DNA of 64,000 nt, taken from contig NCHN01000003.1 of the NCBI GenBank assembly GCA_002281875.1, forward strand, positions 60,291 through 124,290, written 5' to 3'. Of the stretch, positions 41,709-50,964 are shown in pieces. The notes beneath the pieces were generated by a model that did not search any database, was not told the DNA's origin, and saw nothing but the letters and a program-made list of their open reading frames with translations. How positions within the stretch are numbered: the stretch's first letter is position 1; the number at the start of each line of letters is the position of its first letter. Origin of the DNA: Sphingobacteriia bacterium 24-36-13 (GTDB lineage Bacteria > Bacteroidota > Bacteroidia > Chitinophagales > Chitinophagaceae). The position numbers and the translations under genes are program-made.

Positions 41709-43133
41709 GTGAGAAAACAACGAAAAACAGTTGTACTAGAGAAAGTACTGGTACAGGATTATGCCGCCGAGGGAAAGTCTTTGGCAAGAGTAGATGGCAA
41801 AGTGGTTTTTATTGAGGGGGCAGTACCCGGCGATATTGTAGATGTACAATTGTCTAAGAATAAAGCTGATTGGGCAGAAGGCCATACTGTTCATATTCAT
41901 AGCTTGTCTTCGGATAGGGTTACCCCTTTTTGCGAACATTTTGGCGTTTGTGGCGGTTGCCAATGGCAAATGCTACCCTATGAAAAGCAATTATTTTATA
42001 AACAGAAGCAAGTTACCGACAACCTAACCCGTATTGCAAAAATTAATCTTCCTGAAATTGCGCCTATAATTGGAGCCGATTTTACACGTGGGTATAGAAA
42101 TAAAATGGAATATACTTTTGCTACCCGAAAATACATTCCAACGGATGAATTTAGAAGAATGAAAGCAGAAGGGGTCGATTTTAACAATCAACCAGGGGCA
42201 GCAGGTTTTCATGTTCGTGGATTTTTTGATAAAGTGGTAGAAATAGACACTTGCCATTTGCAAGAAGAACCCACTAACTTAATTAGAAAAGCAGTAGCAG
42301 CTTATGTTCTTGCTAATGAATTGCCTTTTTATAATATCAAAAGCCATGAAGGGTGGATTAGAAACCTCCTCGTAAGAAGCAGTACTACAGGAGAATTAAT
42401 GGTGAATATGGTTATAGCTTATGAAGAAAAGGAACATCGAATTGCGCTTTTAGATCAGTTATTGAAATCGTTCCCACAAATAACTACGTTGTTGTATACT
42501 ATTAATGGTAAAAGAAACGATAGCCTGCACGATCAAGAACCAATAGTTTATTTTGGCAAAGGCTATATCATTGAGAAATTAGAAGAGCTTTCATTTAAGA
42601 TTAGTCCTAAATCATTTTTTCAAACCAATACCAAGCAGGCAGAAAAATTATATGCGGTAACCAGAGAATTTGCTGAACTAGATGGCAGCCAGCTTGTTTA
42701 TGATTTGTATTGTGGAACCGGAAGTATTGGATTATTTGTAAGCAAGTTTGCAAAAAAGCTAATTGGGGTTGAAATGGTAGCCGATGCTATTGAAGACGCC
42801 AAAGAAAATGCGGCTTTAAATGGAGTAAACCATGCTTCTTTTTTTGCGGGTGATGTCATTGACATTTGCAACGACGCTTTTTTTGAAGCGCATGGGAAAG
42901 CAGATGTGGTAATTACAGATCCTCCAAGAGCTGGAATGCACGAAAAACTAGTAAAAAAACTATTGGAAATAGCCGCTCCTACGGTGGTTTATGTAAGCTG
43001 TAATCCTGCAACGCAAGCAAGAGACTTGGCTTTATTAAGCGAAAAATATCAAGTAACCAAAATACAACCAGTCGATATGTTTCCACATACCTTGCATATT
43101 GAAAATGTTGTACAACTGAAATTGATTAATTAA
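41709..43133 (+). CDS. rlmD: 23S rRNA (uracil-C5)-methyltransferase, RlmD/RumA type
   Basis: S-adenosylmethionine-dependent enzyme that forms 5-methyluridine in 23S rRNA (position 1939 in the E. coli family member). 474 residues from a GTG start. The N-terminal TRAM domain (1-65) includes VDGKVVFIEGAVPGDIVDV. Cysteines of the 4Fe-4S cluster are seen in FCEHFGVCGGCQWQ and IDTCHLQ. The methyltransferase fold has VYDLYCGTGSIGLF, DPPRAGMHEKL, and the catalytic cysteine in VYVSCNPATQARDL. Assignment as RlmD rather than RlmC is by similarity of layout only. It is the first of five plus-strand genes spaced at -1 to 19 bases (rlmD, rhomboid, rhomboid-like, EEP, EEP). Confidence 0.9.
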   Translation: MRKQRKTVVLEKVLVQDYAAEGKSLARVDGKVVFIEGAVPGDIVDVQLSKNKADWAEGHTVHIHSLSSDRVTPFCEHFGVCGGCQWQMLPYEKQLFYKQKQVTDNLTRIAKINLPEIAPIIGADFTRGYRNKMEYTFATRKYIPTDEFRRMKAEGVDFNNQPGAAGFHVRGFFDKVVEIDTCHLQEEPTNLIRKAVAAYVLANELPFYNIKSHEGWIRNLLVRSSTTGELMVNMVIAYEEKEHRIALLDQLLKSFPQITTLLYTINGKRNDSLHDQEPIVYFGKGYIIEKLEELSFKISPKSFFQTNTKQAEKLYAVTREFAELDGSQLVYDLYCGTGSIGLFVSKFAKKLIGVEMVADAIEDAKENAALNGVNHASFFAGDVIDICNDAFFEAHGKADVVITDPPRAGMHEKLVKKLLEIAAPTVVYVSCNPATQARDLALLSEKYQVTKIQPVDMFPHTLHIENVVQLKLIN

Positions 43134-43135
43134 TT

Positions 43136-43978
43136 ATGACAGAGTTTAGACCAAGTAGATTTGAGATATTACCTACCATCGTAAAAAACTTATTGATCAT
43201 CAATGGGCTTTTTTTTCTGGCACAAAATATCATTTCAGGACCTAATGGCTTCTTGAATATGGAAAATATTTTTGCCTTGCATGGATGGCAAAGTAGCTTG
43301 TTTCAGCCATGGCAGTTGATTACACATATGTTCATGCATGGAGATTTTGGCCATATTTTAGGTAATATGTTTGCACTTTGGATGTTTGGCTCAGTTTTGG
43401 AAAACTTATGGGGTTCAAAAAGATTTTTAACTTTTTACTTGATTTGTGGACTAGGTGCTGCCTTAATACATTTATTGTTTTTGAGTTATGAGTTTGTGCC
43501 ACTCATGAATGACTATAAAGTCATTTTTAACTTACATGAAGATGGTGGCGCTTCATTAAATAATGCAATGATTCGTTTTATTGATACGTATAATATTCGA
43601 TTCGAGAATCACAGTGAAATTATTAACAGTTTAAGGTTAAATCCAGACAATACCATTGCTAGTGCCCAAATGTTTGAAGCACTAACCAATTTTTACGACA
43701 AAAATATTAATACTGCTACCCTAGGGGCGAGTGGTGCAGTGTTCGGTATTTTAGCAGCTTTCATTTATTTATTCCCGAATACTTATATCTATATCTATTT
43801 TCTATTCCCCATAAAAGCAAAATGGATTGGACTACTCTATTTCTCTTATGAGTTCTTTTTTGCCCTTAAAAACTCTGCAGGAGACAATGTAGCCAGATGG
43901 GCACATATAGGTGGAGCTATCGTTGGATTACTAATTGTTATTACTTGGAACAAAACCCGTAAAAAAACGTTCTATTAG
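43136..43978 (+). CDS. rhomboid intramembrane serine protease
   Basis: A 280-residue membrane protein with about six helices. The active-site serine is Ser199 in LGASGAVFG; the His partner is His257 in WAHIGG. The helix-2 HxxxxHxxxN oxyanion motif (HGDFGHILGN, His68-Asn77) is intact. It should cleave transmembrane substrates at the membrane surface. About 75 residues (roughly 118-194, polar) are inserted before the catalytic helix, larger than in E. coli GlpG. It starts two bases after rlmD; the next gene begins one base after its stop and encodes a related but inactive protein. Confidence 0.92.
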   Translation: MTEFRPSRFEILPTIVKNLLIINGLFFLAQNIISGPNGFLNMENIFALHGWQSSLFQPWQLITHMFMHGDFGHILGNMFALWMFGSVLENLWGSKRFLTFYLICGLGAALIHLLFLSYEFVPLMNDYKVIFNLHEDGGASLNNAMIRFIDTYNIRFENHSEIINSLRLNPDNTIASAQMFEALTNFYDKNINTATLGASGAVFGILAAFIYLFPNTYIYIYFLFPIKAKWIGLLYFSYEFFFALKNSAGDNVARWAHIGGAIVGLLIVITWNKTRKKTFY

Positions 43979-43979
43979 T

Positions 43980-44903
43980 ATGTCACCACTAACACAAAAA
44001 AGTGCCAGAAATATATTACTTGGCCAAGATAATAACGCATTGGTATTCTTATTTGCTGTGAATTCCTTGGTTTTTGTATTAATTAATTTTATAAGGATAG
44101 TTTACTTTTTATCGGACATTCCTTTGGAATTTTTCAATAAGCAAATATTAGACTGGTTTACGCTATCTCCTGTACCAGAAGTCTTTTTTGCAAGACCATG
44201 GACCATTTTTACAGCAATGTTCACCCACTTAAGTATATGGCAGTTAATTAGTACGCTGTTATGGTTATGGGCATTTGGATACATATTGCAAGACTTAGCG
44301 GGCAATAGCAAATTATTACCCATCTATTTATATGGAGGATTTGTGGGTGCAGTTGTTTTTCTTTTAACCAATAACTTATTCCCCGTTCTAGAAAGAAATA
44401 TTTTAACCACCCCAGCAATGATGGGAGGAGGGGCCGCAGTGATGGCTGTTGCTTTAGCAACTACTACATTGGCGCCAGACTATAGATTATTCCCCTTAAT
44501 AAATGGAGGAATTCCACTTTGGGTGCTCACATTGGTATTTGTTGCTATAGACTTTGCTACATTATCGGGCGGTAATGCAGGAACAGGAGCAGCCCATTTA
44601 GCGGGCGGAGCTATAGGTTTCTTTTTTGTAAAGCAATTACAAAAGGGGAAAGATTGGAGTGCATGGATGAATGCATTGGTAGATTGGGTAGACAACCTAT
44701 TTAATCCAGAAAAGAAAAAAGAACAACAAAAACAATCAGAAAAACATTTCTATAGAGCCAATAGAAAACCTTACGAAAAAATTGCCAATATTACCCAACA
44801 GAAACTAGACGATATCCTAGATAAAATAAACCAGCATGGATATGCGTTTTTAACAGACGAGGAGAAGGCTTTCCTAAAAAGAGCCAGCGACCAAGACCTG
44901 TAA
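43980..44903 (+). CDS. rhomboid-like protein lacking the catalytic serine, with DUF6576-like tail
   Basis: A 307-residue membrane protein from ATG 43980 (a frame starting at 43935 overlaps the rhomboid gene and is rejected). The rhomboid fold is recognisable, but the catalytic GxSG reads MGGGAA (149-151 Gly-Gly-Gly), and the helix-2 motif keeps only His83: the second His is Gln88 and the Asn is Thr92. His206 (AAHLAGG) is retained. So it is a predicted pseudoprotease. A soluble C-terminus (about 225-307) with KIANITQQKLDDILDKINQH and TDEEKAFLKRAS resembles DUF6576, often found behind rhomboids in Bacteroidota. It may regulate or present substrates to the active protease encoded upstream. Confidence 0.82.
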   Translation: MSPLTQKSARNILLGQDNNALVFLFAVNSLVFVLINFIRIVYFLSDIPLEFFNKQILDWFTLSPVPEVFFARPWTIFTAMFTHLSIWQLISTLLWLWAFGYILQDLAGNSKLLPIYLYGGFVGAVVFLLTNNLFPVLERNILTTPAMMGGGAAVMAVALATTTLAPDYRLFPLINGGIPLWVLTLVFVAIDFATLSGGNAGTGAAHLAGGAIGFFFVKQLQKGKDWSAWMNALVDWVDNLFNPEKKKEQQKQSEKHFYRANRKPYEKIANITQQKLDDILDKINQHGYAFLTDEEKAFLKRASDQDL

Positions 44904-46024
44904 TGACATCACAACATCCCATTTTTACTTTTATTAAGACCAGCATAGCTGCATTGGGGTTTCCCTTAATATTCATTTATTGGATTGGGGCATTTAGCGG
45001 TTGGATGGACCCGCATATTTTTACTGGCATTACTTTTTTAGCCATTGGATTTCCATTACTGTTTCTCGCCAGTTTTTTATGGTGCTGCATTATTGTATTG
45101 TTATTTAGAAAAAAATCCTGGATGGTTTTTTTATTATTACTACCAGGAAGTTTTAATTTATTCAACACTTACTCAATTCGGTTTAGCCAAACATTTAATA
45201 CTACAAAAGATCCTCAATCTATTCGAGTATTAACCTGGAATGTGAATGAATTTTTATTTAGTAAACCAGAAGCGGAATCTTGGAAATATGATCAGGGCGA
45301 AATGCTCCATTTCATAAAAGAAGTAAATCCAGATATACTTTGTTTTCAAGATTATATTGTTTCCCCTGGTTGGGCCGAACGAGATATCCCAGGGTTTATA
45401 AGAGATAGTTTAGGGTTCCCTTATCAGTTTTTTAGCATGGACGACTTAGATTACGGAACCATTATTTTTTCCAAATTCCCTATTAAAAATAGTGGCCGAA
45501 TTGTATACACGCAAGCATCACATCCAGAAAGTATTGCATATGCCGATGTAGAAATTAAGAACAAAACTATTCGCATATTCAATACGCATTTTAGATCTAT
45601 GTTTTTACACCACAATAAATTATCTAGTGCTGTATTGGGAAATTTAAAATACGTAAAAGAAGACACCAATTTTCTATTTCAATCGAACCGATTTGAAAGA
45701 TTAGAGTATTATGATCGAGTACATACAGTTCAAGCCCAACAAGTGATAGATGCATTTGATGATACCAAAATGCCATTTATTTTTTGCGCCGATTTAAATG
45801 CTGTACCAAGTAGTTATGTATATCAATTATTAAGACAAAACACACTCGATGCCTATTTAGAAAATGGTTCCGGCTTAAGAGGTACTTATAAAAAAGGAAG
45901 TTTTTTAGCGAGAATTGATTTAATACTCACGTCAATAGATTGGAAAACCGTACAATATTATTCTCCAAAACTTGATTTATCAGATCATTATCCTGTGATT
46001 GCAGATCTACAGCTTTCCAATTAA
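44903..46024 (+). CDS. EEP-family membrane-anchored phosphoesterase, copy 1
   Basis: A 373-residue endonuclease/exonuclease/phosphatase-family protein. The N-terminus has about three transmembrane helices (residues 10-85). Catalytic landmarks follow: LTWNVNEFL, ILCFQDYIV, FNTHFRSMF, CADLNAVP, and LSDHYPVIADLQL (metal-binding and general acid/base Asp-His). The second landmark normally has Glu (LQE); here FQD places Asp. Start ATG overlaps the preceding TAA by one base. Substrate could be a phosphodiester or phospholipid on the outer face of the membrane; it cannot be told. Confidence 0.85.
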   Translation: MTSQHPIFTFIKTSIAALGFPLIFIYWIGAFSGWMDPHIFTGITFLAIGFPLLFLASFLWCCIIVLLFRKKSWMVFLLLLPGSFNLFNTYSIRFSQTFNTTKDPQSIRVLTWNVNEFLFSKPEAESWKYDQGEMLHFIKEVNPDILCFQDYIVSPGWAERDIPGFIRDSLGFPYQFFSMDDLDYGTIIFSKFPIKNSGRIVYTQASHPESIAYADVEIKNKTIRIFNTHFRSMFLHHNKLSSAVLGNLKYVKEDTNFLFQSNRFERLEYYDRVHTVQAQQVIDAFDDTKMPFIFCADLNAVPSSYVYQLLRQNTLDAYLENGSGLRGTYKKGSFLARIDLILTSIDWKTVQYYSPKLDLSDHYPVIADLQLSN

Positions 46025-46043
46025 ATTTTTTGTAATTTTAATT

Positions 46044-47147
46044 ATGGCTAAAGGCTGGATCAGAAAAACCACGAAGAAATTTTTCATTATTGTTAATGCA
46101 ATTATTGTTTTATTTTTTTTGATTGCCGCGCTATCACCCTACATCAATCCTAATCAAATTTGGCTACATGGGTTATTAGCATTAACCACCCCTTACCTCA
46201 TTTTAGCACTAATCTTATTTACCTTATTTTGGTTAATATCTAAACCAATTTGGTCTTTAATGCCAATTATTGCGTTGTTAATTGGATGGCAACAAATTTC
46301 TGTCGTGTTTGCATGGACAGGAAATTCCATCTTTACAAAAAGGAAAGCCGAAAATCATTTTAGAATTGTTAACTGGAATGTGCAAAGTTTTAATGGTCTA
46401 TCTAAAGATGCATTGGCAAAAAAGTTGGTAAGAAACGAAGTGGCATCAAGCATTTTAAAAACCTATCCAGATGTAATTTGCTTACAAGAATTCAACAATG
46501 CAGAGGCGGAAAACAATATTAGTTTATTCAAAAGCACCCATCGTTATTACTTTTTTTCTAAAGACCATAAAAGAAATGATGGCACTTATCAATCCGGATG
46601 TATTATTTTTTCTAAATATCCCATCATCGATTCTGGCAGAGTAGTTTTTCCATCTGAGGAAAGTTTAATTTATGCAGACTTATTAAAAGGAAATGATACC
46701 ATTAGGGTATTTACTACCCATTTACAGTCTTTCAAGTTTAAAAAGAAAGACTATGCTGATATTGAAAAAATTAAGGAATCAGATGAGTCTTCTTTTAGTG
46801 CTTCACTTAGTATAATGCGCAAAATGAAGGCCGCCTATAAAAAAAGGGGGATTCAAGCTGATTTAGTAAGGAATGCTCTAAACAAGAGCCCATATCCATC
46901 GGTAATTACAGGCGATTTTAATGACGTTCCTAATTCCTATACCTATTTTAATATTAAAGGTGATAAAAACGATGCTTTTTTGCAAAGAAGCTTTGGTTTA
47001 GGTAGAACCTTTATTTCATTAGCGCCAACCCTAAGAATTGACTATATCTTATTAGATAAACAATTTGAAGTAAAGCAGTTTGATATGGTTGATGAGTCTT
47101 TAAGCGACCATATCATGCTAGTAGCTGATATTCGTTTGAAAAAATAA
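46044..47147 (+). CDS. EEP-family membrane-anchored phosphoesterase, copy 2
   Basis: A 367-residue paralogue of the preceding gene product (ATG 46044; a longer frame overlaps the previous CDS). Three N-terminal helices, then IVNWNVQSFNGL, VICLQEFNNAE with the canonical LQE glutamate, FTTHLQSFKF, TGDFNDVPNSYTYF and LSDHIMLVADIRL. All catalytic motifs are intact, unlike the Glu-to-Asp change in copy 1. The 19-base gap keeps it in the same transcription unit. It lies just ahead of cysS. Confidence 0.86.
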   Translation: MAKGWIRKTTKKFFIIVNAIIVLFFLIAALSPYINPNQIWLHGLLALTTPYLILALILFTLFWLISKPIWSLMPIIALLIGWQQISVVFAWTGNSIFTKRKAENHFRIVNWNVQSFNGLSKDALAKKLVRNEVASSILKTYPDVICLQEFNNAEAENNISLFKSTHRYYFFSKDHKRNDGTYQSGCIIFSKYPIIDSGRVVFPSEESLIYADLLKGNDTIRVFTTHLQSFKFKKKDYADIEKIKESDESSFSASLSIMRKMKAAYKKRGIQADLVRNALNKSPYPSVITGDFNDVPNSYTYFNIKGDKNDAFLQRSFGLGRTFISLAPTLRIDYILLDKQFEVKQFDMVDESLSDHIMLVADIRLKK

Positions 47148-47149
47148 AA

Positions 47150-47157
47150 TAACTTTG
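47150..47157 (+). promoter_or_regulatory. -7 box upstream of cysS
   Basis: TAACTTTG matches TAnnTTTG and lies only seven bases before the cysS ATG. If used, transcription would begin almost at the start codon (leaderless or nearly so); otherwise cysS depends on readthrough from the EEP genes. Confidence 0.4.
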
Positions 47158-47164
47158 CGACATC

Positions 47165-48670
47165 ATGTCGCTGAAAGTATACAACTCGCTTACCCGTAAA
47201 AAAGAAAATTTTGAAGCCATCAATCCTCCATATGTGGGAATGTATGTTTGTGGCCCTACAGTAAGTGGAGAAAGTCATTTAGGTCATGCAAGACCATTTA
47301 TCACTTTTGATGTGCTATACAGGTATTTAATGTACCTAGGTTACAAAGTAAGATATGTAAGAAATATTACCGATGCTGGCCATTTTGAAGAAGAAGGTAG
47401 AGAAGCAGAAGATAAAATTAGTTCTAAGGCGGTTTTAGAGAAGTTAGAACCAATGGAATTGGTACAAAAATATACCAATATGTACCATTGGGCTATGAAT
47501 CAATTTAACAACTTACCGCCAAGCATAGAACCAACTGCAACCGGACATATAGTAGAGCAAATTGAAATGATTAAAAAAATCATTGAAGATGGTTATGCTT
47601 ATGAATCTAATGGCTCTGTGTATTTTGATGTAGAGAAATACAATACCGATTTTAGTGCCAAAGGACAACCCTATGGAATTTTAAGTGGCAGAATTTTGGA
47701 TGATCAAATAGAAAGTACCAGAGAATTAGATAACCAAGACGAAAAGCGAAATAAAAGTGATTTTGCCCTTTGGAAAAATGCGCCACCAGAACATATTATG
47801 CGTTGGCAAAGTCCATGGGGTGAAGGATTCCCGGGATGGCATATAGAGTGTTCAGCTATGAGCACAAAATACTTAGGTAAAGAATTTGATATTCATGGAG
47901 GTGGTATGGATTTACAATTCCCACATCATGAGTGTGAAATTGCTCAAAGTACTGTATGCAATCATCAAATGCCTGCTAGGTATTGGCTCCACAATAATAT
48001 GATTACCATCAATGGTAAGAAAATGGGAAAGAGCTATAATAATGTAATTAAACTAAGTGAATTATTTGCTGGAACGCATCCGATATTAGAACAGGCTTAT
48101 GCCCCTTCTACTGTTCGCTTTTTTATTTTACAGTCTCAATATAGAAGCACATTAGATTTTAGTAATGAGGCTTTGCAAGCAAGTGAAAAAGCATTGAGAA
48201 GACTAATGGATGCCTATGAATGGTTAATGAGTTTTGACCATACAGGCAATCAAACTGGAGATGATCAAGCACTAAACCAAAAAGTAATCAAGTTGGTTAC
48301 TGAGTTTGATGAATTCATGAACGATGATATTAATACCGCCAAAGTAATTGCCAATATGTTCGAATTGGTTCCTGTTATCAATTCATTAAAGGATAAACAT
48401 ATTAGCGCAAACGCTTTAGACAGTAACACTATAGCGCTAATGAAAAAACAATTATCTGCATTTATTGTAGATATTTTTGGGCTTCAAAGCAGTAAGGCAG
48501 ACAACAACAATAAATTGGAAGGTGTTTTACAACTATTGATCAATATTCGCAAAGAAGCAAAGCAAAGAAAAGACTTTGTTACATCCGATAAAATCAGAAA
48601 TGAATTAAGTGCTTTAGGCGTTCAATTAAAAGATGAAAAAGATGGAGGAATGAGTTATACCATCCAGTAG
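47165..48670 (+). CDS. cysS: cysteinyl-tRNA synthetase
   Basis: Class Ia aminoacyl-tRNA synthetase of 501 residues. The HIGH-like motif is HLGH in GPTVSGESHLGHARPF (usually PTVYDxxHIGHARP; here Ser/Gly replace Tyr/Asp). KMSKS appears as KMGKS in INGKKMGKSYNN. Zinc ligands are the Cys of CGPTV, ECSAMS and HHECEIAQ. The C-terminal DALR2-type helical region includes RKDFVTSDKIRNELSALGVQ. Length is close to other Bacteroidota CysS. Essential housekeeping enzyme; convergent with the penicillin acylase gene one base away. Confidence 0.96.
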   Translation: MSLKVYNSLTRKKENFEAINPPYVGMYVCGPTVSGESHLGHARPFITFDVLYRYLMYLGYKVRYVRNITDAGHFEEEGREAEDKISSKAVLEKLEPMELVQKYTNMYHWAMNQFNNLPPSIEPTATGHIVEQIEMIKKIIEDGYAYESNGSVYFDVEKYNTDFSAKGQPYGILSGRILDDQIESTRELDNQDEKRNKSDFALWKNAPPEHIMRWQSPWGEGFPGWHIECSAMSTKYLGKEFDIHGGGMDLQFPHHECEIAQSTVCNHQMPARYWLHNNMITINGKKMGKSYNNVIKLSELFAGTHPILEQAYAPSTVRFFILQSQYRSTLDFSNEALQASEKALRRLMDAYEWLMSFDHTGNQTGDDQALNQKVIKLVTEFDEFMNDDINTAKVIANMFELVPVINSLKDKHISANALDSNTIALMKKQLSAFIVDIFGLQSSKADNNNKLEGVLQLLINIRKEAKQRKDFVTSDKIRNELSALGVQLKDEKDGGMSYTIQ

Positions 48671-48671
48671 A

Positions 48672-50891
48672 CTATTCTCCTGGACGGTATTCCTTTTCTT
48701 TGTTGTTAAACACATCTTCTTTATAAAAAAATACGTCTTTAAACTTACCATAAACAAATCCAGCAGATTGATCTCTAAAATGTGGAGACAATGGATTATT
48801 ACTATGGCCTCCAGTCACAATCGTTTTGGCTTTAATGCGCTTGCCAAATTCAACTGCAGCAATAAAGCTGTTTCCTGAAAAGCCATACCTTCCTTTTGAA
48901 CTATACATTGACCTACTTTCAAACGCAGGTAATGAACCCCATCTAGAAGAACTTAAAGGAACCGCTAAACTTTCTTTACTATCGTCGTATACTTCAGCAA
49001 ATTTTCCAGTCAAGCGCTGGTATCTATTAATCGCTCCCCATCTTACTTGCCAGTATCCATATTTTGCTGTTAACTCGTTCACCACTTCATTTAATTGCTC
49101 CAACATTTTTCTACTGCTAACTCCATTAGCTATTGCATTGAATCGGCCAATCCATTCTGTATTTTCTTCTTGGGTTTTAGCACGAGGCCAAAGTGCATTT
49201 ATTTTAGTGGCCCAATCAATTGCTAATGTTGTAGCGATAGAACTAGTATCAGTAATCTTATTCCATGCTCTCAATGTTTCTACTGCAGGTCTAATTTTAT
49301 TTTTTAATGAGTCGGTATTGCTGGTTGCATCAAAGGCTTTAAACAAAGGGGGTAATAAAATATCAAAGGCTGTTAAATAGCGATCGTACCCAATTTCAAT
49401 TAACTCTTCAAGCGTAATACTATCTCGGTTATTTAATAAACGCATCGCATTTATTCCCCTAGCATTTTGGCCATCAGGAGCCATATAATAAGGGTAATTA
49501 TTTTTATTAGGGCTACTCTCTCCTGCTAATGTAAATGGAGTGGCATTACAGTTTTGCATCCATCCACTTGCCGGATTAATTAAATGTACCGTTTCCTCTA
49601 ATGGGTGTACGCCTTGCCATTCAGTTGCGGCAATAGAGCCATCAACTGGTAAAGTAAAATCAAAACCAGGATTTCTTTTTAAAGTAAAATCAAAACCAGG
49701 ATTTCTTTTGGGCACAAAGTTTCCATGCCAATAAGCAATATTTCCTTGGTCATCGGCATACACCGTATTATTGGTTGTATTAGAAAGTCCTTTCATTGCT
49801 AAAGTGTACTCTTCTAAGTTGTTGGCCTTGGTTGTTTTCCAACTCTGTATCAATGCCTTCATAGATCGATTGTACTCTTTTAATGCCAACCACTTTCCAT
49901 TTCTTTTAGCTACTATAGGACCATGATGTGTATAAAATGCAGTAAATGACTTCGCTAGTTTTTCACCGTTAACGGTATAGTAAATAGTAATTAATTTAGA
50001 TTTTACCGGCATGAATTTTTTATCGTATTCATATACCCAGCCTTTGTTGGTTTTAGAAATTTTTTCTTCATACAAATCTGCTACATCTGTATAGCCTGAA
50101 GTGTGCATCCATCCTACATGTTCATTAAATCCTTGGTAAATAAAAAACTGACCCCAAGTAGCAGCACCATAAGCATTCAAGCCTTCTTCGCTCACCATTT
50201 GCGCTTCTGATCTAAAATAAAAAGGCACGTGTGGATTAATATAGAGCATCGCATTACCCGAAGCAGAACGTTTAGGACCAATCGCAAATCCATTGGATCC
50301 TCTTTCTTCAATGTCTTTTATTTGATGATAAACTGTTGAATTGGTTTCAGGACCGTTTTCATAAAATTGTTTTATTTCTTCAACTGAAGCTCCACCAGTA
50401 CTTGTTGCAGAAACACTTCCGTCGGTATACATTAAATGAAACCAAGGTTCAAATTTCTTTAAAACAACAGGTCTAACTTCAGGGTGCTTGTACAAAAAAT
50501 AATTAATTCCATCTGCATGTGCATTTAATAACTTCTTTAACCAGATTGGACTTTGTAAATAATCTTTTTTTGCATCATTGCTATCGGCTATTAAACGCAT
50601 GAGCAAATCATTGTACACCAATTTTTCTCCTTCCATCTCAGCTCTTCTACCCAACATTTCTAAATAATTGCGTTCTATACGTTCAAAGTTTTCTTCGCAC
50701 TGTGAATACATTAATCCAAAAACAACATCAGCATCTGTTTTGCCATAAATATGCGGAACACCATAGGTATCTCTTACAATATTTACTTGTTTGGCTTGAG
50801 CTTCCCAACGCTTTACCTCAGCCGTACTAGGCGATTGAGCAAAAGCGGAGGCCATGATCAAACTACAAAATGCAACAAACCCTATTCTCAT
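48672..50891 (-). CDS. penicillin-acylase-family Ntn hydrolase
   Basis: A 739-residue exported protein (ATG 50891; signal MRIGFVAFCSLIMASAFA). Penicillin-acylase family members are made as one chain and cut into alpha and beta subunits; the new N-terminal serine of beta acts as nucleophile. Here it is Ser in ERGSNGFAIGP (about residue 199), preceded by Gly as expected. Other family blocks: RDTYGVPHIYGKT near the N-terminus, PHVPFYFRSEAQMV, and VTGGHSNNPLSPHFRDQ. Substrates may be acyl-amides such as N-acyl-homoserine lactones, beta-lactams or peptides. A 10-residue tandem duplication occurs in NPGFDFTL (see repeat at 49651-49710), just C-terminal to WHGNFVPKR. It is the only gene on this strand between cysS and 50965. 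Confidence 0.88.
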   Translation of the reverse strand: MRIGFVAFCSLIMASAFAQSPSTAEVKRWEAQAKQVNIVRDTYGVPHIYGKTDADVVFGLMYSQCEENFERIERNYLEMLGRRAEMEGEKLVYNDLLMRLIADSNDAKKDYLQSPIWLKKLLNAHADGINYFLYKHPEVRPVVLKKFEPWFHLMYTDGSVSATSTGGASVEEIKQFYENGPETNSTVYHQIKDIEERGSNGFAIGPKRSASGNAMLYINPHVPFYFRSEAQMVSEEGLNAYGAATWGQFFIYQGFNEHVGWMHTSGYTDVADLYEEKISKTNKGWVYEYDKKFMPVKSKLITIYYTVNGEKLAKSFTAFYTHHGPIVAKRNGKWLALKEYNRSMKALIQSWKTTKANNLEEYTLAMKGLSNTTNNTVYADDQGNIAYWHGNFVPKRNPGFDFTLKRNPGFDFTLPVDGSIAATEWQGVHPLEETVHLINPASGWMQNCNATPFTLAGESSPNKNNYPYYMAPDGQNARGINAMRLLNNRDSITLEELIEIGYDRYLTAFDILLPPLFKAFDATSNTDSLKNKIRPAVETLRAWNKITDTSSIATTLAIDWATKINALWPRAKTQEENTEWIGRFNAIANGVSSRKMLEQLNEVVNELTAKYGYWQVRWGAINRYQRLTGKFAEVYDDSKESLAVPLSSSRWGSLPAFESRSMYSSKGRYGFSGNSFIAAVEFGKRIKAKTIVTGGHSNNPLSPHFRDQSAGFVYGKFKDVFFYKEDVFNNKEKEYRPGE
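49651..49710 (-). repeat. 30-bp in-frame tandem duplication in the penicillin acylase gene
   Basis: Two adjacent 30-base units, 49651-49680 and 49681-49710, are identical except for their last base (T versus G). Translation on the minus strand duplicates the ten residues KRNPGFDFTL. Near-identity at silent positions means a very recent duplication by slippage or unequal exchange, or an assembly artefact. Confidence 0.92.
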
Positions 50892-50964
50892 AAATTTTTT
50901 TTTGATGTTATAACGATTAGTAACCAATTATCTAAAGGGATATAGTAATGATTTTACAAAAATA

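Noticed and set aside
48826-49380. 184-codon open frame on the plus strand inside the penicillin acylase gene
   Set aside because: Antisense to a complete acylase gene; no motif, no start context.
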